From NCBI RefSeq assembly GCF_024753215.1, contig NZ_JANUGV010000001.1, forward strand, positions 372,001 to 436,000: a stretch of 64,000 bases of DNA. Direction: 5' to 3'. The DNA comes from Massilia solisilvae. Lineage in GTDB: Bacteria; Pseudomonadota; Gammaproteobacteria; Burkholderiales; Burkholderiaceae_D. The notes beneath the pieces were generated by a model. That model did no database searches and was not told where the DNA came from. It worked only from the letters and a program-made list of their open reading frames with translations. Positions 56,687-64,000 of the stretch are shown here, piece after piece (position 1 is the stretch's first letter; each line of letters begins with the position of its first letter). Both the position numbers and the translations under genes were made by a program.

Positions 56687-58021
56687 ATGACGGCGGTGCC
56701 CCTGTCCAACCTGCTGCCCGACCTGATCGAGGATCTCGCCCGGCCCGGCATCAAGTGGCAGGTGGTGGCGGTGGTGGCGAGCGCCGCGCTCGGCTGGCTC
56801 GCTGCGCGCGTGATCCGCCGCTTGCTGCCGCGCGCGCGCGACGGCGAGGGCGGCTTCCTGCGCATCGGCGCCGAGAGCTTCCTCGCGGTGCTGGCCCCGC
56901 TGATCGTGGTCGGGCTGCTGGACGCTGCCAAGTACATCCTCATCGCCAACCACATCCACATCAACCTGGTGCGGGTGGCCATGCCGGTGTTCACTTCGCT
57001 GGCGGCGATCCGGGCCGTGTTCTACCTGCTGCGCCGCGTGTTCGGCCGCAGGGGCGAGCTGGGCGCGGCCTTCGTCACGTTCGAGAAGATGTTCGCGCTG
57101 CTGGTGTGGCTGGGTGTTGCGCTCTACATCACCGGCATGTGGGACGACGTCTACGCCTTCCTCGACAGCCGCGAAATCCGCATCGGCAAGCTGCATCCGT
57201 CGATCGCGGAGATCCTGCAGGGCGGCCTGTCGGTCGTGGTGCTGCTGATGCTGGCGCTGTGGGCCGGCGCCGCGCTGGAAGAGCGCCTGATGGGCATGGC
57301 CGGCCTGCACACTTCGCTCAAGGTGATGCTGGCGCGCATGAGTCGCGCCTTGCTGATCCTCGTTGCCGTGCTGCTGTGCCTGCCGCTGATGGGGCTGGAC
57401 CTGACCGTGCTGTCCGTATTCGGCGGCGCGTTCGGCGTGGGCCTGGGCCTGGGCATGCAGCGCATTGCCAGCAACTACGTGTCGGGTTTCATCATCCTGC
57501 TCGAGCGCAGCCTGTCGATCGGCGACATGATTTCGGTGGATAAGTACACTGGCAAGATCACCAACATCAACACCCGCTACACCGTGCTGCAGGGGCTCGA
57601 TGGCGTGGAAACGGTGCTGCCGAACGAGATGCTGATTTCCGGGCCGGTGCAGAACCAGTCGCTGTCCAGCCGCTGCGTGCGCGGCTTCACCCGCATCCTC
57701 GTCGCGCACGGCAGCGACCTGACCGTGGTGATGCCGTTGCTGCTGCAGCAGGCGGTCGGCACGCCGCGCGTGCTGGCACAACCGGCGCCCGGCGTCGGCC
57801 TGAACCGCTTTGCGCCGGAAGGCTACGAGGTCGAACTGGGTTTCTGGATCGGGGACCCCGAGAACGGACTGGGTGGCGTCGTGTCTGAGGTGAACAAGAA
57901 GATCTACGCGCTGGTCCAGTCGGGACAGATCAAGCTGGCAACGAATGTGCTCGATGTTCGTCTGCTTGATAAAGAGCTGCCAACGCCGGTGTCGCGAATG
58001 GCGCAAACCGAGGCCACTTGA
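56687..58021 (+). CDS. Mechanosensitive ion channel (MscS family)
   Basis: This 444-residue membrane protein has about five helices followed by the MscS pore helix and beta domain. Visible markers are AFGVGLGLGMQRIASNYVSGF (pore TM3, glycine/alanine pattern), IILLERSLSIGDMISVDKYTG and NTRYTVLQGLDGVETVLPNE. It opens on membrane tension to release solutes. It is translated just after the methyltransferase gene and may share its transcript. Confidence 0.93.
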   Translation: MTAVPLSNLLPDLIEDLARPGIKWQVVAVVASAALGWLAARVIRRLLPRARDGEGGFLRIGAESFLAVLAPLIVVGLLDAAKYILIANHIHINLVRVAMPVFTSLAAIRAVFYLLRRVFGRRGELGAAFVTFEKMFALLVWLGVALYITGMWDDVYAFLDSREIRIGKLHPSIAEILQGGLSVVVLLMLALWAGAALEERLMGMAGLHTSLKVMLARMSRALLILVAVLLCLPLMGLDLTVLSVFGGAFGVGLGLGMQRIASNYVSGFIILLERSLSIGDMISVDKYTGKITNINTRYTVLQGLDGVETVLPNEMLISGPVQNQSLSSRCVRGFTRILVAHGSDLTVVMPLLLQQAVGTPRVLAQPAPGVGLNRFAPEGYEVELGFWIGDPENGLGGVVSEVNKKIYALVQSGQIKLATNVLDVRLLDKELPTPVSRMAQTEAT

Positions 58022-58130
58022 TTGCTCCAGTTGGTGCCCGCGGGCAGTAGTTGCGCGTAAAATGTGAAGTGCGGCGCTGGTCGGGTTTTCGAACGGCGTG
58101 GGCAGTTTCGCCATCCCCTTTGGAGCATCA

Positions 58131-59342
58131 ATGAATTTGTTTAGCAACACCTTGCACGCGGTGCTGAGTTTCCTCGACACGGGCCTGGTCGGCCTGTCCG
58201 GCTGGGAACTCGTGCTGTACACGCTGGTCGTGACGCACATCACCATCGCCAGCGTGACCATCTTCCTGCACCGGCACCAGGCGCACCGCGCGCTGGAACT
58301 GCACGCCATTCCCAGCCACTTCTTCCGCTTCTGGCTGTGGCTGACGACCGGCCAGGTGACCAAGGAGTGGGCCGCGATCCACCGCAAGCACCACGCCAAG
58401 TGCGAGACCGAAGACGACCCGCACAGCCCGGTCACCAAGGGCGTGATGAAGGTGCTGCTCGAAGGCGCCGAGCTGTACCGCGCCGAAAGCAAGAACCAGG
58501 AAACGCTGGACAAGTACGGCCATGGCACCCCGAACGACTGGATCGAGCGCCACGTGTACACCCCGTACAGCTGGGCCGGCGTGTCGGCGCTGCTGGTGAT
58601 TAACGTGGTCCTGTTTGGTGTGATCGGCCTGACGATCTGGGCCGTGCAGATGTTGTGGATCCCGATCTGGGCCGCAGGCGTCATCAACGGCATCGGCCAC
58701 TTCTGGGGCTACCGCAACTACGACTGCAACGATGCGGCAACCAACGTGTTCCCGTGGGGTATCCTGATCGGCGGCGAGGAGCTGCACAACAACCACCATA
58801 CCTTCGCCACCTCGGCCAAGCTGTCGAACAAGTGGTACGAATTCGACATCGGCTGGACCTATATCCGGATGATGGAAGTGGTGGGCCTGGCCAAGGTGAA
58901 GAAGGTTGCGCCGAAACCCAAGCGCGTCAAGAACAAGGCGGAGGCGGACTTCGATACGCTGCAGGCCGTGATCGCGAACCGCTATCACGTGATGGCCAAG
59001 TATGCCAAGTCGGTCAAGCACGCGTTCCGCGAGGAAGTGGAGCAGCTGAAGCACAAGGCCGAGCTGGAGCCACGCTTTCTGAAATCGGCGCGCAAGCTGA
59101 TGCAGCGCGAGCCGGCCAAGCTGGAAGCGCCGCAAAAGCAGCAACTGGTTAAGCTGTTCCAGCACAGCAAAGTGCTGGAGACGATGCACCAGATGCGCGT
59201 GGAGCTGAGCGCGATCTGGGAGCGTTCGCACTCGACCCGCGACCAGCTGCTGCAGCAGTTGCAGGACTGGTGCGCACGCGCGGAAGCGTCGGGTATCAAG
59301 TCGCTGCAGGAATTCTCGATGCGGCTGCGCACGTACGCGTAA
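58131..59342 (+). CDS. Acyl-CoA/fatty-acid desaturase with long C-terminal extension
   Basis: This 403-residue membrane diiron enzyme has the three histidine boxes HRHQAH (47-52), HRKHH (84-88) and HNNHH (219-223), as in delta-9 desaturases that introduce a double bond. After residue about 280 comes a basic helical tail (LMQREPAKLEAPQKQQLVKL, DWCARAEASGIKSLQEF) that resembles the C-terminus of ISL3-family transposases. That is unusual for a desaturase but is seen in relatives. ATG 58131 has GGAG upstream. Confidence 0.93.
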   Translation: MNLFSNTLHAVLSFLDTGLVGLSGWELVLYTLVVTHITIASVTIFLHRHQAHRALELHAIPSHFFRFWLWLTTGQVTKEWAAIHRKHHAKCETEDDPHSPVTKGVMKVLLEGAELYRAESKNQETLDKYGHGTPNDWIERHVYTPYSWAGVSALLVINVVLFGVIGLTIWAVQMLWIPIWAAGVINGIGHFWGYRNYDCNDAATNVFPWGILIGGEELHNNHHTFATSAKLSNKWYEFDIGWTYIRMMEVVGLAKVKKVAPKPKRVKNKAEADFDTLQAVIANRYHVMAKYAKSVKHAFREEVEQLKHKAELEPRFLKSARKLMQREPAKLEAPQKQQLVKLFQHSKVLETMHQMRVELSAIWERSHSTRDQLLQQLQDWCARAEASGIKSLQEFSMRLRTYA

Positions 59343-59363
59343 GCGAACGGCGTCAACGAAAAG

Positions 59364-59386
59364 CGGCTCCTTCGGGAGCCGTTTTT
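59364..59386 (+). terminator. Terminator of the desaturase gene
   Basis: CGGCTCC / GGAGCCG with a TTCG tetraloop and five T residues; a family B repeat starts at the next base. Confidence 0.92.
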
Positions 59387-59519
59387 GTAGGGTGGGCGGG
59401 GTGAAGCCGGGCAGTGCCCGGCTGAACGAACGCCCACGCGTTCAGATCCCGCTTGCGCCGCTTGGACGCGTGGGGTGAAGCTGGCCAGTGGTCAGCTGAA
59501 AAAGCTGCCCACCCTACGG
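59387..59519. repeat. Two family B repeats with an inserted hairpin module
   Basis: Copies at 59387-59442 and 59464-59519 in opposite orientation. Unlike other copies, each loop carries an extra GTGAAGC-started palindrome (GCCGGGCAGTGCCCGGC in one, CTGGCCAGTGGTCAG in the other) in place of the short loop. Confidence 0.82.
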
Positions 59520-59525
59520 AAATCT

Positions 59526-60644
59526 TCAATTGCACGCCTTCGACCGCGGCCAGCCGCAGGCGATCATGCCGCCCACGTCAGGGTTCTTCAGGTAGTCCAG
59601 GTGAGCGCCGAACGGGTCTTCCAGCAGCCCGAACCAAGTCGATGAATTCGACACCAGCACGTCCGCGATCGTGACGTCGGGCCCGGCGTAGCGCGTGGGC
59701 ATGAGCTGGTACGACAGCAAATCGTTCGGGTCGGTGAACGCCACCACGGCCAGCTTGGACAGATTCTCGCGCTTGGGACTCTGTTGCCCCGCGCGGCGCA
59801 AGGTCAGGAAGCGCTGCAGCGCATCCGGCGGGCCAAAGTTGGTGGCGCCGGGGGCGAGCGTCTGCTCGGCCAGCCCCAGGATCGGCAGCTGGTTACCGAC
59901 CATGAACACGATCGCCATCCGCTGCGCCGCGCGCTGCCCCAATTCGTGCAAGTGGGCCGGCGCCTCGGGCCGTAGCATGTCGCTGAGCGCGTCGAACAGC
60001 AGTTTGCTGCCCAGGCTCTCGGCCACCACGATCAGCGGCCCCGGCGCCTGGCCCGACCGCTGTTCCGTACCTTCGAGTACCTTGGCCACCGCGTCGATCA
60101 TGCTCTGCTTGATATAGACGTGGCTCTGCCCTTGGTAGATCATCGCGTCCGACAGGCAGTCGTTGAGCAGCGTGTCCTTGAGCAGCCCGTTGTAGTGTGC
60201 GCGTTTGGGCCGGCACGCTTCGTCCTTGCCGCAGTCGGTGGGTTTGCCGGTCTTGTCGTAGGCCAGCTGTTGCTTGAGCGTGGCCGACATCGGCGACCAC
60301 AGCAGCGTATGGAAATTGACCAGGCCGCCCGCCGTCTTGTCCGACCGTTCCACCACCTGGATCTGGCTGGCCGCCGCAAGCGCTGCCTGGTCGGGTTCGG
60401 TGCCGGTGTTGGTGCGGATGGTCCTGGTGATGTTGTCCATCGTCGCGTGCGCCCAGGCGGCGTCGTGCGTGCACATGCCGTGCACCAGCACCACGTCCAC
60501 GGGGCGGGCCGCATCCTGCTGGATGACGTTGGCAATGCCGGGGAAGGGCGTGCTGTCGCGCACGACGACCGGCGAGTTGTAGGGTGTCGAACAGGCCGCC
60601 ATGAGCGTGAATCCGGCGGTCATCACCACTGCATGAAGTCTCAT
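59526..60644 (-). CDS. Lipoprotein with alpha/beta-hydrolase fold
   Basis: This 372-residue precursor has a lipobox LMAAC (C18). A hydrolase start (DVVLVHGMCTHDAAW) and a nucleophile elbow AES210LG in IVVAESLGSKLLFDAL follow; this replaces the usual GxSxG glycine by alanine. It may be an esterase or lipase-like enzyme in the outer or inner membrane. Partner residues Asp/His are not certain. It is a lone gene followed by a repeat pair. Confidence 0.75.
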   Translation of the reverse strand: MRLHAVVMTAGFTLMAACSTPYNSPVVVRDSTPFPGIANVIQQDAARPVDVVLVHGMCTHDAAWAHATMDNITRTIRTNTGTEPDQAALAAASQIQVVERSDKTAGGLVNFHTLLWSPMSATLKQQLAYDKTGKPTDCGKDEACRPKRAHYNGLLKDTLLNDCLSDAMIYQGQSHVYIKQSMIDAVAKVLEGTEQRSGQAPGPLIVVAESLGSKLLFDALSDMLRPEAPAHLHELGQRAAQRMAIVFMVGNQLPILGLAEQTLAPGATNFGPPDALQRFLTLRRAGQQSPKRENLSKLAVVAFTDPNDLLSYQLMPTRYAGPDVTIADVLVSNSSTWFGLLEDPFGAHLDYLKNPDVGGMIACGWPRSKACN

Positions 60645-60766
60645 GTCGCTTCCTTCCGAGAAAGCCGTGACCTACGGCAATCTAACCAGTCTACGCATTC
60701 TGGTTTTCAGGAAACGACGAATTGGCGTGGCGGTTGAGTTGCCTCAAACGCGTGGTCGACAATAAA

Positions 60767-60794
60767 AAAGCCGCGCACTGTCGTGGGCGGCTTT
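60767..60794 (-). terminator. Terminator of the rpmB-rpmG operon
   Basis: On the minus strand AAAGCCGC pairs with GCGGCTTT around a 12-base loop and is followed by a T run, 22 bases after the rpmG stop. Confidence 0.85.
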
Positions 60795-60816
60795 CTTTGT
60801 ACGGAACCGGATCAGA

Positions 60817-60984
60817 TTACTTGATCTTGGTTTCTTTGTACTGAACGTGCTTGCGTGCCTTCGGGTCGAACTTGATGATTTCCATCTTGCCCGGCATGGT
60901 GCGCTTGTTCTTGGTGGTGGTGTAGAAGTGACCGGTACCTGCGGTCGATTCCAGCTTGATCTTGTCGCGGCCAGTTTTTGCCAT
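60817..60984 (-). CDS. rpmG: 50S ribosomal protein L33
   Basis: The 55-residue L33 reads [16 protein letters not shown]...[20 protein letters not shown]. There is no zinc-cysteine pair, so it is the zinc-free form. It lies downstream of rpmB in the usual bacterial pair, 17 bases away. It binds 23S rRNA near the E site. Confidence 0.97.
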   Translation of the reverse strand: MAKTGRDKIKLESTAGTGHFYTTTKNKRTMPGKMEIIKFDPKARKHVQYKETKIK

Positions 60985-61001
60985 GTTTGCTGCTCCCTAA
61001 A

Positions 61002-61238
61002 TTAGATTTTCTCGCCGCGGGCACGCATGTCGGCGAGGACAGCGTCGATGCCCAGCTTGTCGATCACGCGCAGGCCGGCATTCGAAACGCGCAGGGAGAC
61101 CCAACGGTTCTCGGATTCGACGAAAATGCGACGGTTCTGCAGGTTGGGCAGGAAACGGCGTTTGGTTTTGTTGTTAGCGTGGGAAACGTTGTTGCCAACC
61201 ATCACTCCCTTGCCGGTAACTTGGCAGACACGTGCCAT
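61002..61238 (-). CDS. rpmB: 50S ribosomal protein L28
   Basis: The 78-residue L28 has the signature [21 protein letters not shown] and [16 protein letters not shown]. It contacts 23S rRNA near L1/L9. First gene of the rpmB-rpmG pair, with a strong TAAGGAG upstream. Confidence 0.98.
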   Translation of the reverse strand: MARVCQVTGKGVMVGNNVSHANNKTKRRFLPNLQNRRIFVESENRWVSLRVSNAGLRVIDKLGIDAVLADMRARGEKI

Positions 61239-61278
61239 AGCGCACTCCTTAGTAATGTTCCAAAATCGGAAAGATGAG

Positions 61279-61308
61279 AGTATAGCCGGAAAACCGCCGG
61301 GGAATCAA
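61279..61308 (-). promoter_or_regulatory. rpmB promoter
   Basis: On the minus strand TTGATT (61303-61308) and TATACT (61279-61284) with an 18-base spacer, start about 40 bases before the rpmB ATG. Confidence 0.65.
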
Positions 61309-61410
61309 TCACTTGCGAAAAAAAATTGTTTCTCGGTCCGTGGGCGTGATTTAACAATCGTAAAATCGAGACATTCCCGTTGTAACCACAGGGTTTACCG
61401 GGACCGGCAG

Positions 61411-62082
61411 CTAGAGCTGGCCGTGCTCGGCGAACGAGTGGACGTGTGGTCCGGCCACCACAAAATGGTCGAGCACGCGCACGTCCACCAGCGACAGCGC
61501 CTGCACCAGCGCGCTGGTCAGGTGCAGGTCGGCCTCGCTTGGCTCGCACACGCCCGAAGGGTGGTTATGCGCCAGTACCACGCCCGAAGCGTTGCGGCGC
61601 AGGGCCGCCTTGACCACCTCGCGCGGATACACGCTGGTCTGGGTGAGGGTGCCGGTGAACATTTCCTGGTGGTCGATCAGGCGGTTCTTAACGTCGAGGA
61701 ACAGGACGACGAAGGATTCGTGCGGCTGGCAGCCGAATTTCATGCGCAGGTAATTCTTGGCCACGTCGGGCGAGCAGATCGATTCGCGCGCCAGCTCTTC
61801 GTGCGCGGCGCGCCGCGCCAGTTCGAGCACGGCCTGCAGCTGGGCGTACTTGGCCAGGCCCAGCCCGTTCACTTCGCTGAACTCGTCCAGCGTCGCGTGA
61901 AACAGGCGGTGCAGGCAGCCGAAATGGTCCAGCGCATCCTGCCCGAGCGCGACCGCGCTTTTGCCGCGCACGCCCACGCGCAGGAAGATGGCGAGCAGCT
62001 CCGCGCTCGACAGCGCGGCCGGCCCTTCGCGCACCAGCCGTTCACGCGGGCGCTCCTGTTCCGGCCAATCGCTGATTCCCAT
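61411..62082 (-). CDS. radC: RadC family protein (JAB domain)
   Basis: This 223-residue protein has an N-terminal HhH-like region and a C-terminal MPN/JAB domain with the metal motif H172-N-H174-P-S-G and D185 ([15 protein letters not shown]). The name comes from DNA repair, but the role in repair is disputed. It lies just upstream of rpmB on the same strand, the usual order. Confidence 0.95.
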   Translation of the reverse strand: MGISDWPEQERPRERLVREGPAALSSAELLAIFLRVGVRGKSAVALGQDALDHFGCLHRLFHATLDEFSEVNGLGLAKYAQLQAVLELARRAAHEELARESICSPDVAKNYLRMKFGCQPHESFVVLFLDVKNRLIDHQEMFTGTLTQTSVYPREVVKAALRRNASGVVLAHNHPSGVCEPSEADLHLTSALVQALSLVDVRVLDHFVVAGPHVHSFAEHGQL

Positions 62083-62094
62083 GCACGGCGCTCC

Positions 62095-62171
62095 CGTTCA
62101 AGCCCAGCGGCGCCATTGGCGGCTGCGGCGAAGCAGCATTATGGGCATGGCCGCCGTTGCAGGCTTGAACG
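62095..62171. repeat. Long-range inverted repeat between radC and the reductase gene
   Basis: Perfect 10-base arms CGTTCAAGCC (62095-62104) and GGCTTGAACG (62162-62171) enclose 57 bases with further GGCGGC/GCCGCC pairing. It could form a large cruciform or RNA hairpin. No known element recognised. Confidence 0.6.
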
Positions 62172-62182
62172 TGGCGCAAGGC

Positions 62183-63514
62183 TCAGCGCATCTGGAACAG
62201 CTCCTGGTGGAAGCGTTGTTCGGGCAATCCCATCGCCGCCAGTCCTTGCTTGATGGCTTTTCCGAAGCCGGCCGGGCCGCAGAACCAGATATCGGCCTGG
62301 CGCCAGTCCGGCACCTCGTCGGTGATACGTTGCAGATCCAGCCTGCCGTCGCGCTCGTCCCACAGCACATGCAGCCGTACGCCGGCCTGGGCCGCATCGT
62401 GCGTGAGCCGCCCGATGGCCTGCGCATCGTAGGTCGCCGTGGTGTGGAACAGGTCGATGATGCGCCAGTCGCGGTGCCCGGCCAGCGCCTGCATGCGCGC
62501 GATGAAGGGCGTGATGCCGATGCCGCCGCCGATCCAGATCTGGCGCCGTGCCGGGCCGTCGAAGTTGAAGCGGCCGTACGGACCCTCCACCTTGACCGCG
62601 TCCCCGGTCTTGAGCAGCGACGGCAGCCGGCGCGTGAAGTCGCCCAGCCCTTTGACGATGAAGCGCAGCCGGCGGTCGCCTTGCCACGCCGAGGCGATCG
62701 TGAACGGGTGCGCACCCTCGCGCCCCGGCAGGGTCAGGAAGGCGAAATGCCCGGCCTCGTGTCCCGGCCAGTTGCCGTCCAGTTCGATGTCGATCGCGAC
62801 CACGCCCACCACGGGCTGGTGTTCGACGCCCACGATATGGCCCGCTACCGGGGTGCGGCCGGCACGGCGCCTGAGCAGGGACATCACCGCGGCCGCGCTG
62901 CCGAGCGCCATCAGCAGGGCGACGGCAATGCCGGCCGGCCCCGTCCAGTAACTGAACTTGAGAAGGAATACCGAGTGGAACACCAGTACGAGGTAGGCTG
63001 CCGCCAGCAGCTTGTGGACCGGCACAAAGCGGTGATACGGAAAGCGCTTGATGAGCGCGAGCGCGATCAGCACCACCGCCGCGTAAAACGCCCATTCGCC
63101 GACCGATTCGGCAAGGTGGCGCTGCTGCAGGAACAGGCGCTCTACCGGGGCGTCGGGCAGCACGCGCGGCCCGCGCGCCGGGCGCGTGAGAAGGCCCAGG
63201 TCAATCAGCCAGTGCGGCCCCTTGGCGATGGCCCAGTGGCTGACCGAGATGACCAGGCCTGAAATGCCGAGCCATTTGTGCAGCCGGAACATCTTGTCCA
63301 GCCCGCCCAGCCAGGGCTCCAGCACAACCGGCCGCACGGCAAGGATCATGGCCAGGCTCATCACGCCGATGCCGATCACGCCGGTGTTCTGCATGAGCAC
63401 ATCGCGCCACTGGAAAAAGTTCTGCTGGCTGGACAGGGCGCCCGGGTCGGTGACCCACCACACGCCGAACAGCAGGGCCAGGGAGCCCCAGAACACGCGT
63501 TCGATACTTCTCAT
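62183..63514 (-). CDS. Ferric-reductase-like transmembrane flavoprotein
   Basis: This 443-residue protein has an N-terminal membrane domain of about six helices with heme histidines (DKMFRLHKWLGISGLVISVSHW, FPYHRFVPVHKLLAAAYLVL). A ferredoxin-reductase-type FAD/NAD half follows (HPFTIAS, GPYGRFNF, IWIGGGIGITPFIARM, FCGPAGFGKAI). It probably carries electrons from NAD(P)H to heme and an external acceptor such as iron. GGAG precedes ATG 63514 by seven bases. Confidence 0.92.
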   Translation of the reverse strand: MRSIERVFWGSLALLFGVWWVTDPGALSSQQNFFQWRDVLMQNTGVIGIGVMSLAMILAVRPVVLEPWLGGLDKMFRLHKWLGISGLVISVSHWAIAKGPHWLIDLGLLTRPARGPRVLPDAPVERLFLQQRHLAESVGEWAFYAAVVLIALALIKRFPYHRFVPVHKLLAAAYLVLVFHSVFLLKFSYWTGPAGIAVALLMALGSAAAVMSLLRRRAGRTPVAGHIVGVEHQPVVGVVAIDIELDGNWPGHEAGHFAFLTLPGREGAHPFTIASAWQGDRRLRFIVKGLGDFTRRLPSLLKTGDAVKVEGPYGRFNFDGPARRQIWIGGGIGITPFIARMQALAGHRDWRIIDLFHTTATYDAQAIGRLTHDAAQAGVRLHVLWDERDGRLDLQRITDEVPDWRQADIWFCGPAGFGKAIKQGLAAMGLPEQRFHQELFQMR

Positions 63515-63722
63515 GGCACAACTCCGTCTTGTTTCCACAACCTGAAAGCCTACGCCGCCATTTCCACGAGGATAAATCGCTTTTCACCTTGTTACAGGTG
63601 TGGTCATGCGAAACCAAACCCAGGTCAAGAATCGAGGCTGGCTGGGCCAAAAAAACAGGCAGCGGCGGGCGGCAGGCCCCGCCGTGGCTTACAATAAGGG
63701 TTTGCCCGCCAGAAGAACGAAT

Positions 63723-64000
63723 ATGTCCAACGCAACTACCGCAGTCGTCAACGAAACTTCCTACCTGACCCTGCATTACCGCCTTGCCGCCGCCGACGGC
63801 ACCGATATCGTCACCACCTTCGGCGGTACGCCCGCAACCCTGCTGATGGGCCAGGGCCAGCTGGCGCCGTTCCTGGAGCAGCGCCTGCTCGGCCTGCCGG
63901 AAGGGACGCACCAGACCTTCACCTTGACCGCGCTTGAGGGCTTCGGCGAGCGCAATCCGGACCTGATCCAGGCTGTGTCGAAGGCGACCCTGGCCGACAA
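63723..64000 (+). CDS. FKBP-type peptidyl-prolyl isomerase (5' part, truncated by window end)
   Basis: The first 92 codons are visible. ETSYLTLHYRLAAADGTDIV and PATLLMGQGQLAPFLEQRLL match SlpA/FkpB-like FKBPs, which isomerise proline bonds and act as chaperones. In this group ispH usually follows, but it is outside the window. Start set by the ATG after a TACAAT box about 30 bases upstream. Confidence 0.9.
   Translation, partial: MSNATTAVVNETSYLTLHYRLAAADGTDIVTTFGGTPATLLMGQGQLAPFLEQRLLGLPEGTHQTFTLTALEGFGERNPDLIQAVSKATLAD

Noticed and set aside
54428-58693. Very long minus-strand open frame of about 1420 codons
   Set aside because: It runs across purN, the methyltransferase and the channel gene on the opposite strand, shows no domain, and mirrors their third-codon GC bias.

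Overview
The window is 64 kb of GC-rich, gene-dense chromosome. The gene set points to a betaproteobacterium of the Oxalobacteraceae (Massilia/Telluria/Duganella type). The basis is a glucokinase-HexR fusion, an aceE-aceF-lpd operon whose E3 carries its own lipoyl domain, a zapA-6S RNA-EVE order, and many short palindromic repeats. The genus is inferred, not proven. Nearly all genes are ordinary chromosomal genes. I see no prophage, intact insertion sequence or CRISPR array.

Layout. 1-4.6 kb: alpha-glucan use (pullulanase, alpha-glucosidase, glucokinase-HexR) with two HexR-like palindromes between the divergent genes. 4.7-9.0 kb: a lipoprotein, a cytochrome b-molybdopterin fusion, a DUF488 protein and an sdhC-sdhD-sdhB set with no sdhA. 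9.1-11.2 kb: groESL with CIRCE. 11.3-16.4 kb: phosphoribosyltransferase, zapB-like, zapA, 6S RNA, EVE protein, a TauE-type permease, lgt and a LysR regulator. 16.6-25.3 kb: ilvD, a cytochrome c, a LivK-type binding protein, holC, oligopeptidase A and folD. 25.8-31.7 kb: the pyruvate dehydrogenase operon.

31.8-33.7 kb is a small islet of clearly lower GC. It holds one unrecognised 466-residue gene plus about 400 bases with no gene; this is the best candidate here for something undescribed. 33.7-40.1 kb: a dehydrogenase, two tiny overlapping ORFs, a TetR repressor and its divergent EmrAB/outer-membrane efflux operon. 40.2-47.3 kb: two exported metallopeptidase-like proteins, an LEA-like BON protein, an HDOD protein and an NfeD/slipin pair. 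47.5-54.6 kb: LysR with an isochorismatase-like hydrolase, a cupin, a YigZ protein, twin tRNA-Lys genes, a GspE-type ATPase, a SpeE-like protein, a glycine-zipper protein and a barstar homologue. 54.7-64 kb: purN, an RsmB-type methyltransferase, an MscS channel, a fatty acid desaturase, a lipoprotein hydrolase, rpmG, rpmB, radC, a ferric-reductase-like protein and the start of an FKBP gene.

Two families of palindromic repeats run through the intergenic spaces. Family A has the core GTCGTCCC..GGGACCCATGC; family B has GTAGGGTGGGC..GCCCACGCGTTC. Copies lie inside operons (aceE/aceF, folD/prlC, emrB/outer-membrane factor), and one encodes the last residues of the slipin.
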